Shown one piece after another: positions 17,561-25,902 of a stretch of 64,000 nt of DNA. How positions within the stretch are numbered: the first letter of the stretch is position 1; each line of letters begins with the position of its first letter. The notes beneath the pieces were generated by a model. The model was given only the letters and a program-made list of their open reading frames with translations, did not search any database and was not told the origin of the DNA. This DNA comes from Anaerovirgula multivorans (GTDB taxonomy: Bacteria; Bacillota; Clostridia; Peptostreptococcales; Natronincolaceae): the NCBI RefSeq assembly GCF_900188145.1, contig NZ_FZOJ01000028.1, positions 1 through 64,000 of the forward strand, written 5' to 3'. A program made the position numbers and the translations under genes.

Positions 17561-17615
17561 TTATTGACATATGTCAATAATGGGGTATAATAAAAGCATA
17601 AATGACATATGTCAA
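17561..17615 (+). promoter_or_regulatory. Promoter with two TGACATATGTCA palindromes
   Basis: TTGACA (17564-17569) and TATAAT (17586-17591) are 16 bp apart. A 20-bp perfect palindrome (17561-17580) with core TGACATATGTCA covers the -35. A second copy of the 12-bp core lies at 17603-17614, about 10 bp after the -10. The two sites bracket the promoter as a repressor would need, and drive the DUF5320/DUF134/Mrp cluster. Confidence 0.85.
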
Positions 17616-17636
17616 AAACTGAAAGGAGGTGTCCAT

Positions 17637-17897
17637 ATGCCAAGGAGAGATGGGACTGGGCCAATGGGAATGGGCTCAGTAACTGGAAATGGTTTAGGCG
17701 TTTGCACTAGAGCCAATACTGTTAAATATGGTGCTGGTTTTGGGCCTGGCTTCAGGCGAGGCTTTGGAAGAGGTTTGGGAAGATATTTTGTAGTAGATGA
17801 AACTGATTCAAAACTACAAAAAGAACTACTCCAAGAGCAAAAAGATTTGCTTAAAAGCAGGCTTGATGTCATTGAGAAGCAGCTAGAAAACCTATAA
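17637..17897 (+). CDS. DUF5320 domain protein
   Basis: An 86-residue protein of the DUF5320 family. The ATG 17637 has AAAGGAGGTG just upstream; a longer in-frame version would start inside the operator. The N-terminal half is glycine-rich (MPRRDGTGPMGMGSVTG, GAGFGPGFRRGFGRGLGR) and the C-terminal ~30 residues form a charged helix. These proteins are typical companions of NifX/Mrp-type iron-sulfur genes in anaerobes; the molecular role is not established. It is the first gene of the cluster. Confidence 0.85.
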   Translation: MPRRDGTGPMGMGSVTGNGLGVCTRANTVKYGAGFGPGFRRGFGRGLGRYFVVDETDSKLQKELLQEQKDLLKSRLDVIEKQLENL

Positions 17898-17960
17898 AAG
17901 TCAACAAAGGTGGCAGGAGGGTGCTCCTGTTACTTTTGCCGTAAATGAGGTGAAAAAATT

Positions 17961-18341
17961 ATGCCTAGACCAAGAAAATGGAGAAAAGTATGCTGTTTGC
18001 CAGAAAGCAATAGATTTGGGCCACTGAATACTTCGATTCATGGAGAACATTTTGTTACTATGACTATTGATGAGTATGAAACCATACGACTAATTGATTT
18101 GGAAGGATTTACGCAGGAAGAGTGTGCTAGTAAAATGAATATTGCACGCACAACTGTTCAAGGTATTTACAATGATGCGAGAAAAAAGCTTGCAGAGTCA
18201 CTAGTGAATGGCAAAGTGCTAAGGATCGAGGGTGGAGATTATAAACTTTGTGACGGTCTTGAAGAATCCTGTGGCGGTGGAGGATGTCGCAGATATCGAT
18301 GTGGTAAAGGTTTTATGGAAGATGATGACAAAGGTAAGTGA
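17961..18341 (+). CDS. DUF134 helix-turn-helix protein
   Basis: A 126-residue DUF134 family protein. Residues about 40-85 form a sigma-region-4-like helix-turn-helix ([20 protein letters not shown]). The ends carry cysteines ([25 protein letters not shown]) that could bind metal or an iron-sulfur cluster. It is the obvious candidate for binding the TGACATATGTCA sites at the cluster promoter, though this is inference from position. It sits 63 bp after DUF5320 in the same direction. Confidence 0.88.
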   Translation: MPRPRKWRKVCCLPESNRFGPLNTSIHGEHFVTMTIDEYETIRLIDLEGFTQEECASKMNIARTTVQGIYNDARKKLAESLVNGKVLRIEGGDYKLCDGLEESCGGGGCRRYRCGKGFMEDDDKGK

Positions 18342-18376
18342 TTATTTAAGAAAATAAATATAAAGGAGGTACTCTA

Positions 18377-18745
18377 GTGAAAATAGCAATACCAGTTGAT
18401 AATAAGTCCATGGAAAAAAATGTATGCCAGTCATTTGGTCGTACACCGTATTTTCTTATTTATGATACAGAATCAGAGGAAAGCGTTTATTTAGATAATA
18501 GTGCCGCTGCTAGCCAGGGTGGTGCTGGAATCAAAGCTGCGCAAACTATTGTGGATAATAAGGTAAGTGCCTTGCTTACTCCACGATGTGGTGAGAACGC
18601 TGCAGAGGTGATAAAAGCAGCCAATATCAAAATATACAAGACGATCGAGGCTTCTGTTAAGGATCACATCAATGCTTTTATAGATGGTAAGCTGTCTTTG
18701 TTGGACGAAATTCACCCGGGATTTCATAATCATGGAGGGAAATAG
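18377..18745 (+). CDS. NifX/NifB-family dinitrogenase cofactor-type protein
   Basis: A 122-residue protein of the dinitrogenase iron-molybdenum cofactor biosynthesis family (NifX/NifY/NafY-like). It has the typical opening MKIAIPVDNKSM, the region GRTPYFLIYDTE, and GAGIKAAQTIVDNKVSALLTPRCGENA. In nitrogenase systems the family carries metal-sulfur clusters. No nitrogenase genes lie here, so it more likely works with the neighbouring ferredoxin-type ATPases. AAAGGAGG precedes the ATG, and the next gene starts 2 bp after its stop. Confidence 0.88.
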   Translation: MKIAIPVDNKSMEKNVCQSFGRTPYFLIYDTESEESVYLDNSAAASQGGAGIKAAQTIVDNKVSALLTPRCGENAAEVIKAANIKIYKTIEASVKDHINAFIDGKLSLLDEIHPGFHNHGGK

Positions 18746-18746
18746 T

Positions 18747-19604
18747 ATGAAGATAGCTGTGCTAAGTGGCAAGGGTGGCACAGGCAAAACTTTGGTATCT
18801 GTAAATTTGGCTGCGGCAGCAAAGGAATCTATTTATATAGACTGTGACGTTGAAGAGCCAAATGGTCATCTTTTTTTCAAACCAGAGGATATTCAATCAG
18901 AAGACATTTCGATTAAGATTCCTTCTGTAGATGGAAAGCTTTGCAACGGTTGTCGTACTTGTGTTGAATTTTGTAAATTCAATGCATTGGCCTATATCAA
19001 AAATCAGTTAATAATCTTTGATGAGGTTTGCCATTCCTGTGGAGGATGTGTGTTGTTTTGCCCTGAGAAAGCCCTGATGGAAAAAGAAAAAATTATTGGA
19101 GAAATTCAACGGGGTACTTCAGAAAATACAACGGTAATAACGGGAATATTAAATACCGGGGAAGCCTCTGGAATTCCAATAATTAAGAAACTATTGAGTC
19201 ATACTAGTGCAGATAAAGAACTCACTTTTATTGACTGTCCGCCGGGAAGTGCTTGTATTGTTATGGAAAGTATCAAGGGTGCAGATTATTGTATCTTAGT
19301 GGCAGAGCCTACTTTATTTGCTGTTCATAACCTCAATATGGTCTATGAACTGGTAAAATTGTTTGATAAACCCCATGGTGTAATACTTAACAAGTGCTTG
19401 GGGGAAGAAAGTCCTGCTGAAAAATTCTGCATAGAAAATAGCACTAAAATCATAGGCAGGATTCCATTTGATAACGAGCTTGGCAAACTAAATTCCAACG
19501 CTCTCATATCAGTTAGAGAAAGTCAAAAATACAGGGGTATCTTCTCTTCTCTGCTTAAAACAGTGACTAAGGAGGTGCAGCATGAGACAATTACTGATCC
19601 TTAG
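18747..19604 (+). CDS. P-loop ATPase with ferredoxin insert (first copy)
   Basis: A 285-residue MinD/Mrp-type ATPase. The start at 18747 has GGAGG just upstream. The N-terminal deviant Walker A is SGKGGTGKT (about 7-15). An inserted 2[4Fe-4S] ferredoxin domain (about 65-115) has CNGCRTCVEFC and CHSCGGCVLFC. The family occurs in pairs beside NifX-like and Mrp genes and is thought to help assemble or transfer iron-sulfur clusters. Its 3' end overlaps the second copy by 23 bp, and the two are paralogues. Confidence 0.9.
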   Translation: MKIAVLSGKGGTGKTLVSVNLAAAAKESIYIDCDVEEPNGHLFFKPEDIQSEDISIKIPSVDGKLCNGCRTCVEFCKFNALAYIKNQLIIFDEVCHSCGGCVLFCPEKALMEKEKIIGEIQRGTSENTTVITGILNTGEASGIPIIKKLLSHTSADKELTFIDCPPGSACIVMESIKGADYCILVAEPTLFAVHNLNMVYELVKLFDKPHGVILNKCLGEESPAEKFCIENSTKIIGRIPFDNELGKLNSNALISVRESQKYRGIFSSLLKTVTKEVQHETITDP

Positions 19605-20448
19605 CGGCAAGGGAGGCACAGGAAAAACAACGATTGCCAGTGCATTTATAAAGTTATCAAATGCCAAAACATATGCAGATTGTGACGTGGATGCTCCAAA
19701 TTTACATCTCATTATGAATCAGTCAACAGTACCTAGAAAAAACGACTATTATGGATTATCTAAAGCAGAAATAGATCCAGAATTATGTGTACAATGTGAC
19801 TTATGCAGACAGAATTGTCGTTTTGATGCAATTTATGCAGATGATGCATATAGCGTGAATTATTATGCTTGTGAAGGTTGCGGTGTCTGCGAAGATGTTT
19901 GTCCAGTAGCAGCGGTGTCACTTAAACCTGCGAAAGCAGGAGAATTAATGCTTTATGTAGGTGAAACTGTGTTTTCTACTGCTCAGCTTAGAATGGGAAG
20001 TGGTACATCTGGAATGTTAGTTACTGAGGTAAAAAAACAGATGAAATTAGCGTCTAAAAATAGTGAACTGGCAATTATAGATGGATCCCCTGGTATCGGT
20101 TGTCCAGTTATAGCATCGCTGAGTGGTGTCGATATGGTTCTAATAGTAGCCGAACCTTCTTTATCGGGTATCAGTGATATGGAGCGTATTATTAAAACAG
20201 CAGAAACATTCCAAACCAAAGCTGTTGTTTGTATCAATAAATATGATACCAACATTGAAAATACAGAAAAAATAGAGAACTATTGTAAAAAGCTTAATTT
20301 GCCTTTTGTCGGTAGAATACCCTTTGACCAAGATGCAGTAAAAGCTATTAACACTGGGCAGAGTATTGTTGATATCGATTGTATGGCGGGCAAAGCAGTA
20401 AAAGATATCTTTGATAAAACCTTAAATGTACTATATAGAGGAAGATAA
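19582..20448 (+). CDS. P-loop ATPase with ferredoxin insert (second copy)
   Basis: A 288-residue paralogue of the preceding gene, overlapping it by 23 bp. The Walker A is SGKGGTGKTT (about 7-16). The ferredoxin insert has CVQCDLCRQNC and CEGCGVCEDVCPVA, enough for two [4Fe-4S] clusters. The two proteins probably form a heterodimeric, iron-sulfur-carrying ATPase. GGAGGTG precedes its start inside the upstream gene. Confidence 0.9.
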   Translation: MRQLLILSGKGGTGKTTIASAFIKLSNAKTYADCDVDAPNLHLIMNQSTVPRKNDYYGLSKAEIDPELCVQCDLCRQNCRFDAIYADDAYSVNYYACEGCGVCEDVCPVAAVSLKPAKAGELMLYVGETVFSTAQLRMGSGTSGMLVTEVKKQMKLASKNSELAIIDGSPGIGCPVIASLSGVDMVLIVAEPSLSGISDMERIIKTAETFQTKAVVCINKYDTNIENTEKIENYCKKLNLPFVGRIPFDQDAVKAINTGQSIVDIDCMAGKAVKDIFDKTLNVLYRGR

Positions 20449-20652
20449 GAGATCAAAAGTATAAAAATCAAAATTTTCGTAGAGAACACATCAATTTCTC
20501 AAAGTCTTTAAAGTCAACATGCTTAAAGTATTACACTTGCCATTACACAGGTATTAAATCTCATAATAGACTTAAAGGTATTATGGGAGAAAAGATAGAT
20601 CATTTATCAATGGGTAGTCAATTAACAATATAAACGTAAAGGAGTAAGTAAA

Positions 20653-21864
20653 ATGAGTGAAAATTGTAGTCAGAATTGTAATACACACAGCAATGACTGT
20701 GCTGAAAGGAAAGAACAGAAAACTGATTTTTCAGAAAAACCTCATGAGCTGAGTAATATCAAAAAAGTAATTGGTATTGTTAGTGGCAAGGGCGGTGTAG
20801 GCAAATCATTGCTTACCTCTATGCTCGCAGTAATTATGAATCGAAGAGGTTATAAAACAGCCATCCTTGATGCTGATGTAACGGGGCCATCGATACCTAA
20901 AGCATTTGGTATTCAGGGAAAAGCAACAGGAACTGAACTGGGATTATTTCCTATTAAAAGCAAGACAGGTATCGATATCATGTCAATCAATCTTCTTTTA
21001 GAAAATGACACAGATCCTGTAGTCTGGAGAGGTCCAATTATTGCTAATACCGTAAAGCAGTTCTGGACAGATGTTATATGGAGCGATGTGGATTTTATGT
21101 TTATTGATATGCCACCCGGAACAGGCGATGTACCACTCACTGTATTTCAATCTATAGCAGTAGATGGAATTGTTATAGTAACATCCCCACAGGAATTGGT
21201 TTCAATGATAGTATCCAAGGCAGTTAAGATGGCAGAAATGATGAACATACCAATTATAGGATTGGTAGAAAATATGGCATATTTCAAATGCCCAGATTGT
21301 GATAAGGAATATAAGCTATTTGGAGACAGTCATATTGAGAAAATTGCAGGAAAGCATAACATTGATGTTCTTGCCAAGTTACCAATTGATCCACAAATAT
21401 CAGCAGCTTGCGACAAAGGTATGATAGAACTTTTTGATGGTAATTGGCTTGATCATATTGAAGAAGTCCTAGATAAAAAAATAGAGGGAAGAAATGGAGG
21501 GAAGAAAATGAAAATTGCAGTAGCAAGTGAGAATGAAATGGTTACAGAGCATTTTGGTCATTGTGAAAATTTTAATATTTTTGAGGTGAAAAACAATCAA
21601 ATTGTCAAGAGTGAATCCATACCTAACCCCGGACATAGACCCGGATTTTTGCCTAATTTCTTAAATGATAGAGGAGTTAAGGTAATTATTTCAGGCGGCA
21701 TGGGTCGTGGCGCAATTGATATCTTTAATGAAAAAGGTATAGAAGTAATCATAGGAGCAACAGGAAATGCAAAGGTTGCGGCAGGACAGTACTTGCAAGG
21801 TAATCTTAAATCTACAGGCTCTGTCTGTCATGAGCATCAGCACCATGACGAATGTGGCAATTAA
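20653..21864 (+). CDS. Mrp/NBP35 iron-sulfur carrier ATPase fused to a NifX-type domain
   Basis: A 403-residue fusion. The N-terminus is cysteine-rich (CSQNCNTHSNDC). Residues about 35-280 are an Mrp/NBP35 ATPase with GKGGVGKS and the metal-binding pair CPDC (about residue 215). Residues about 287-390 are a NifX/dinitrogenase-cofactor domain (KIAVASENEMVTEHFGHC), and the tail is His/Cys-rich (CHEHQHHDECGN). Mrp proteins bind and deliver [4Fe-4S] clusters to target proteins. The fusion supports joint action of the single-domain NifX and ATPase genes just upstream. Ends before a clear terminator. Confidence 0.92.
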   Translation: MSENCSQNCNTHSNDCAERKEQKTDFSEKPHELSNIKKVIGIVSGKGGVGKSLLTSMLAVIMNRRGYKTAILDADVTGPSIPKAFGIQGKATGTELGLFPIKSKTGIDIMSINLLLENDTDPVVWRGPIIANTVKQFWTDVIWSDVDFMFIDMPPGTGDVPLTVFQSIAVDGIVIVTSPQELVSMIVSKAVKMAEMMNIPIIGLVENMAYFKCPDCDKEYKLFGDSHIEKIAGKHNIDVLAKLPIDPQISAACDKGMIELFDGNWLDHIEEVLDKKIEGRNGGKKMKIAVASENEMVTEHFGHCENFNIFEVKNNQIVKSESIPNPGHRPGFLPNFLNDRGVKVIISGGMGRGAIDIFNEKGIEVIIGATGNAKVAAGQYLQGNLKSTGSVCHEHQHHDECGN

Positions 21865-21932
21865 TAGTCGATAAGCGATTTGCGGTCATTAAATTTGAAA
21901 AATTTAAAGCAAATATTAAAATGTGTTTTATG

Positions 21933-21966
21933 ATCCCTCAACCTAAAGTTTGAGGGATTTCTTTTT
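21933..21966 (+). terminator. Terminator of the Mrp cluster
   Basis: ATCCCTCAA (21933-21941) pairs with TTGAGGGAT (21950-21958), loop CCTAAAGT, followed by TTCTTTTT. Confidence 0.85.
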
Positions 21967-22136
21967 AAAAACTAACAAATATGCAGAATGAATAATTATT
22001 TGTAAAAAGAGTAAAGGCAGATTAAAAATTTAATTAATCATGAATCTTCTATTGCAGAAAAATACTTAAAACAATATGTATTGTCAAAAATGTGATAGTA
22101 ACGATAAGAAACAATTATGGTAGGTTTAAAAGTGTA

Positions 22137-22172
22137 CCCCTTGAATGTATAAGTCAAGGGGACGTTTTGTTT
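22137..22172. terminator. Hairpin between convergent genes
   Basis: CCCCTTGA (22137-22144) pairs with TCAAGGGG (22154-22161) over a 9-nt loop, followed on the plus strand by ACGTTTTGTTTT. It may terminate readthrough. Confidence 0.5.
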
Positions 22173-22203
22173 TCTACATAATTTTTATTGCGTAGTCTCA
22201 TTA

Positions 22204-22782
22204 TTAATTCGCCAAACTATCTAACTCATAATTTTTATTGCTATCTACTCGAATACCTTTACTCAATATTGTGTCCTTAGTCTTTCTCTCGTAATTACAT
22301 TGATCAAAAGCTATTTGACATTTCATGCGATGCTTACAGGTTTGGCAAGCTACTTTTTTAATATGTTGTTTCTGTCTTGTTGATATTTTAATTAGCCTTA
22401 TATAGTCTTTCTTATTTCTAATAGTTTCTGTTATATAGGATTTAACTGCTTTCGTATAATGTTTTTTTAGTAAATATAATGATTTTCTTCTATCGCTTAG
22501 TTTAATAAACTCTAATGATACTGTGTTATTCACTATAGTTCCACGAATTGTCTTTGTGTTAATTTCAATGTTTAAGCTTTGATAGGGTATTTCTAAAAAA
22601 CCAACCTTAGGAATAATTTGTCCCTTTATCTTTATTGGAAACAAAGCATCCAAATCATAGCTTTCTTCTAAGTAAATTTGAAAGTACTTATCAAAAAGTC
22701 TTGTTGGAAATAAGAATATATAAATCAGTACAGCGGAAAAAATACTTAAGATCACAATAATCATGTCAATATTGGTTAACAT
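22204..22782 (-). CDS. Membrane-anchored protein of unknown function
   Basis: A 192-residue protein with one N-terminal membrane span (about 7-26), a central beta-rich part and a basic C-terminal part. It carries a cysteine cluster (ACQTCKHRMKCQIAFDQC, about residues 145-162) that could bind zinc or an iron-sulfur cluster. AAAGGGTGATG precedes the ATG on the minus strand. No family recognised. It is alone on its strand, divergent from the MarR gene. Confidence 0.6.
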   Translation of the reverse strand: MLTNIDMIIVILSIFSAVLIYIFLFPTRLFDKYFQIYLEESYDLDALFPIKIKGQIIPKVGFLEIPYQSLNIEINTKTIRGTIVNNTVSLEFIKLSDRRKSLYLLKKHYTKAVKSYITETIRNKKDYIRLIKISTRQKQHIKKVACQTCKHRMKCQIAFDQCNYERKTKDTILSKGIRVDSNKNYELDSLAN

Positions 22783-22899
22783 AACATCACCCTTTCTAAT
22801 TACATTTTAGCACATTATAACAACAGCGTTTAGTGGATATTTTTAACAAGGCAAGTCACAGGAGAGATTTCAAGTTATTTGAGAAAGCTAAAGAAATTC

Positions 22900-22928
22900 T
22901 TGACAATTCCAGTTAAAACTGTTAGAAT
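22900..22928 (+). promoter_or_regulatory. Promoter of the marR-MATE operon
   Basis: TTGACA (22900-22905) and TAGAAT (22923-22928) are 17 bp apart. The spacer holds the dyad AGTT-AA-AACT, and broader AATTCCAGTT/AACTGTTAGAATT half-sites cover both boxes, a plausible MarR autorepression site. Confidence 0.65.
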
Positions 22929-22976
22929 TCAAATAGTTATAAATCAAACTAAATACACTACTTAGGAGAGAATAGT

Positions 22977-23426
22977 ATGATTACTAATGAGGAAAGAATT
23001 GCAGAATTAGCAGGTCTCTTGCCAATGTTTATTGGGGCTTTATTAGAGGGGAGTGAAGTAAAGCCATCGGTAAAACTAAATATTAGTGAAGAAAGAACAC
23101 TGATGTATCTTCTTAAAGATGAAGGTAATCCTATGACGGAATACAGTAAAAAAGTGGGACTGACTAAGGGATCATTTACGACAGTTGCAGATCGATTAGA
23201 AACAAAAGGATTTATCAAAAGAATATCTGTATGTGAAGACAGAAGAAAAAATGCCTTAATTCTTACGAAAGAAGGAAAAAGTATTGCAAAAGAAATTGAT
23301 GCTTACTTCAAGCAACATATTTCAAATAAAGTAGCACAGTTAGAAGAAGAAGATATCAACAATCTTAAAAATGCTTTAGAAACCATGGTAGTTATTATGG
23401 GAAAATTAAAAGAAAGAAAGGAATGA
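22977..23426 (+). CDS. MarR-family transcriptional regulator
   Basis: A 149-residue MarR regulator. A winged helix-turn-helix covers about residues 35-105 (MTEYSKKVGLTKGSFTTVADRLETKGFIKR; wing SVCEDRRKNALILTKEGK). Such regulators bind as dimers and are released by phenolic or drug-like ligands or by oxidation. It lies 6 bp from the MATE pump, so it probably represses that operon through the dyad in its promoter. Confidence 0.92.
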   Translation: MITNEERIAELAGLLPMFIGALLEGSEVKPSVKLNISEERTLMYLLKDEGNPMTEYSKKVGLTKGSFTTVADRLETKGFIKRISVCEDRRKNALILTKEGKSIAKEIDAYFKQHISNKVAQLEEEDINNLKNALETMVVIMGKLKERKE

Positions 23427-23432
23427 ATCTCT

Positions 23433-24851
23433 TTGAAGGAATCAAAAAATATGAACATCCAGCAAGATCGAATGGTTATTTTGGAATCTATGCCTGTGAA
23501 TAAAGCCATATGGGCTTTAGCAATCCCTACTATGGTGGCTATGCTGATTCAAGTTGTTTATAACATGACAGATACTTTTTTTATTGGTAAGTTAAATGAT
23601 CCCAATATGGTAGCTGCTATCTCTATATCCATGCCTATCTTTATGATTATTCAAGCATTTGGTAATGTCTTTGCAATCGGAGGGGCTTCTCTGATATCTA
23701 GGTTATTAGGAAAAGGAGAAAAAGAAAATGCCAGTCAAGTAGGGTCAATCTCCTTTTGGTCGGCTTTAACTGTCTGTACTATTGTGTCTATTATTGGTCT
23801 TTTATTTATCGAGCCCATATTAATGTTTTGTGGTGCCAGTGAGAATACCATTGGATATGGAAAAAGCTATTTGATGATTATGCTGTTGGGAAGTCCATTT
23901 ATTGGCATGCAGATGGCACTGGGAGGATTATTACGATCAGAGGGTGCTACAAAGGAATCTATGATTGGAATGATAACTGGTTCCATATTAAATATCGTGT
24001 TAGATCCGATATTTATTTTACTATTGAACTTAGGAGTTGCTGGGGCAGCTTTAGCAACAACGATTGGTAATATCGTAGGCTTTACATATTATATCGTATT
24101 TTATTTAAAGAAACGAGGTATCATATCTATTTCATATAGACATTTTACTTTTAATAAGGAGATATTTGCTGGAATATTTAAGATTGGTATCCCTGCCTCT
24201 GTAGGCATGGTTTTAATGAGTATTGGGATGGCGGTATCAAATATTTTTGCGGCCGGGTTTGGTGATGATGTAGTAGCTGCTAATGGTGTAGCTATGCGGG
24301 TTACCAGTATTACAATCATGCTTACCATCGGATTAGCTCAAGGTTGTCAGCCTCTTATGGGATATAGTTACGGTGCTAAAAAACACAGCCGCTTAATGGA
24401 GACGATAAAAAGAGCAATTATTGTAGGTACTATTATGTGTACTGCCTTTGCAATCATATTTTTCATATTTGCTGACACTTGGATTAAAGTATTTATAAAT
24501 GATGCTAAAGTTATAAGTCTAGGAGTACAAATTATTAGAGTACTTATATTATCCATGCCCTTGCTGGCTGTCCAAATGGTACTTATGACCATGTTTCAAT
24601 CACTTGGTAAAAGCGTAGAGTCCTTGATTATATCCCTTGGAAGACAGGGCATATTCTATATCCCTGCATTAATCATTTTTAGTTCATTATGGGGATTTAA
24701 TGGATTTATTTTTGCCCTGCCTGCTGCTGATTTTGCTACTACTTTACTCTCATTGACATTGTTTTTCTCTATGAGGAAAAAACTACATATTTCTTCTAAA
24801 GGGATGTTAGAAAAAGTCCAGGCTACAGAATTAGAGCTAAGCAATCAGTAG
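23433..24851 (+). CDS. MATE-family multidrug efflux transporter
   Basis: A 472-residue integral membrane protein with about 12 predicted spans, the usual MATE size. It reads like the clostridial MepA/NorM-related branch (PTMVAMLIQVVYNMTDTFFIG near the start, LAQGCQPLMGYSYGA in the second half). It would export cationic drugs or metabolites using a sodium or proton gradient. TTG 23433 has AAAGGAA 8 nt upstream; ATG 23451, also with an AAGGAA, is equally possible. Operon with marR. Confidence 0.92.
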   Translation: MKESKNMNIQQDRMVILESMPVNKAIWALAIPTMVAMLIQVVYNMTDTFFIGKLNDPNMVAAISISMPIFMIIQAFGNVFAIGGASLISRLLGKGEKENASQVGSISFWSALTVCTIVSIIGLLFIEPILMFCGASENTIGYGKSYLMIMLLGSPFIGMQMALGGLLRSEGATKESMIGMITGSILNIVLDPIFILLLNLGVAGAALATTIGNIVGFTYYIVFYLKKRGIISISYRHFTFNKEIFAGIFKIGIPASVGMVLMSIGMAVSNIFAAGFGDDVVAANGVAMRVTSITIMLTIGLAQGCQPLMGYSYGAKKHSRLMETIKRAIIVGTIMCTAFAIIFFIFADTWIKVFINDAKVISLGVQIIRVLILSMPLLAVQMVLMTMFQSLGKSVESLIISLGRQGIFYIPALIIFSSLWGFNGFIFALPAADFATTLLSLTLFFSMRKKLHISSKGMLEKVQATELELSNQ

Positions 24852-24916
24852 TTGCTAAGGCAAGATTTACGATTTTTTGCCTTTGTAGAATTTTAAATGA
24901 AAATTGAAGTGTGTTT

Positions 24917-24950
24917 AAAGTTCTCCCTAATTTTGGGGGAACTTTTCGTT
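24917..24950 (+). terminator. Terminator of the marR-MATE operon
   Basis: AAAGTTCTCCC (24917-24927) pairs with GGGGGAACTTT (24935-24945), one G-T pair, followed by TCGTT. Confidence 0.75.
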
Positions 24951-24957
24951 GCACAAC

Positions 24958-25018
24958 AACCTTAATATATAATTTAAATTATATATTAAAGGTTCGCTAA
25001 AGGTAGAGTGTTTATGAT
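24958..25018 (+). promoter_or_regulatory. Palindrome, direct-repeat activator site and promoter
   Basis: A near-perfect 37-bp AT palindrome (24958-24994, arms AACCTTAATATATAATTT) runs into an 11-bp direct repeat, TTAAAGGTTCG (24986-24996) and CTAAAGGTAGA (24997-25007). This ends 5 bp before TATGAT (25013-25018). The repeat and its spacing match those at 15282 and 28131. Confidence 0.7.
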
Positions 25019-25070
25019 AGTACATGTAAGGCAGATTCTTACAAAAAAATTTTTAGGAGGTATCATAAAC

Positions 25071-25754
25071 ATGAAAAGCAAAATTTTATTAACAATGAAC
25101 ACTACAAAGAAAAAAGCAGGTGTTGCGCTTCTTTGTGGAGCACTTGTAGCCACAATAGGTGCTGGAACAGTCTTTGCGGCAAACGATAGTGCTACTATGT
25201 TGAGAAAGATTGAAGATGGTGTTACAATTTATTCTACAGATGGTGGCCAAACATGGAGTGAGAATGCACCTGAGGGCGTAACAGAATTTAATGGCAAGGA
25301 AGGAAGTAGAGGGTTCATTAGAGGTATGGGATTTAATGGTGAATTTAACGATGGCACAGGTTATATGATGAAGAGCAAAGACGGCGCAGGCTATATGGTG
25401 AAGGTTGAAGATGGAACCAAGCTCTACTCCATAGACGGCGGAGAAACATGGAGCGAGAATGCACCAGAGGGTATGCCAGCATTCAATGGTAAAGAAGGAA
25501 CTGTCATTAGAGGTACAGGCCCCAATGATGGCACAGGTTATATGATGAAGACAAGAGATGGTACAGGTTATATGGTAAAGATAGAAAACGAAACCAAGCT
25601 CTACTCCACAGACGGCGGAGAAACATGGAGTGAGAATGTACCAGAGGGTGTGCTAGCACTTAATGGTAAAGAAGGAACTGTCTTTAGAGGTATGGGTCCC
25701 AGTGATGGTACAGGTTATGAGATGAAGATTAGAGACGCTGCAGAGGTTATATAA
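25071..25754 (+). CDS. Exported protein with three Asp-box repeats
   Basis: A 227-residue secreted protein. ATG 25071 has GGAGG 10 nt upstream. A signal peptide covers about residues 1-36 (ending VFAAND). The mature part is three repeats of about 60 residues, each with an Asp-box motif (STDGGQTW, SIDGGETW, STDGGETW) followed by SENAPEG or a variant, and TGYMMK/GYMVK segments. Asp boxes occur as beta-hairpins in sialidase-type propellers, but three copies cannot close a propeller, so the fold is open. Function unknown. Its promoter site suggests control by the adjacent two-component system. Confidence 0.75.
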   Translation: MKSKILLTMNTTKKKAGVALLCGALVATIGAGTVFAANDSATMLRKIEDGVTIYSTDGGQTWSENAPEGVTEFNGKEGSRGFIRGMGFNGEFNDGTGYMMKSKDGAGYMVKVEDGTKLYSIDGGETWSENAPEGMPAFNGKEGTVIRGTGPNDGTGYMMKTRDGTGYMVKIENETKLYSTDGGETWSENVPEGVLALNGKEGTVFRGMGPSDGTGYEMKIRDAAEVI

Positions 25755-25827
25755 GTAGGGGTAATAAAATTAATTAAGAAAAATTAGAATACAGATTTGA
25801 TTTTTATTCAAAAGTAAAGTGTCCACG

Positions 25828-25856
25828 AAAAGGAGCTGTTGAAAGCTTCCTTTTTG
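25828..25856 (+). terminator. Terminator after the Asp-box gene
   Basis: AAAAGGAGCT (25828-25837) pairs with AGCTTCCTTTT (25844-25854), one bulge, in a T-rich context. Confidence 0.6.
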
Positions 25857-25902
25857 GGGATACTTTTTATGATATAGTAAAAAACAATGAGGAGGCCTAC
25901 AG

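Larger units (their letters stand above)
21865..22203 (+). other. Intergenic region with two terminator-like hairpins
   Basis: A 339-bp gap between the Mrp gene and the convergent minus-strand gene, holding the hairpins at 21933 and 22137. I see no gene in it. Confidence 0.5.

Noticed and set aside
18377..21864. Reading the NifX and Mrp genes as part of a nitrogen-fixation locus
   Set aside because: No nifHDK or other nitrogenase genes lie in the window, and such families occur widely in non-fixing anaerobes.
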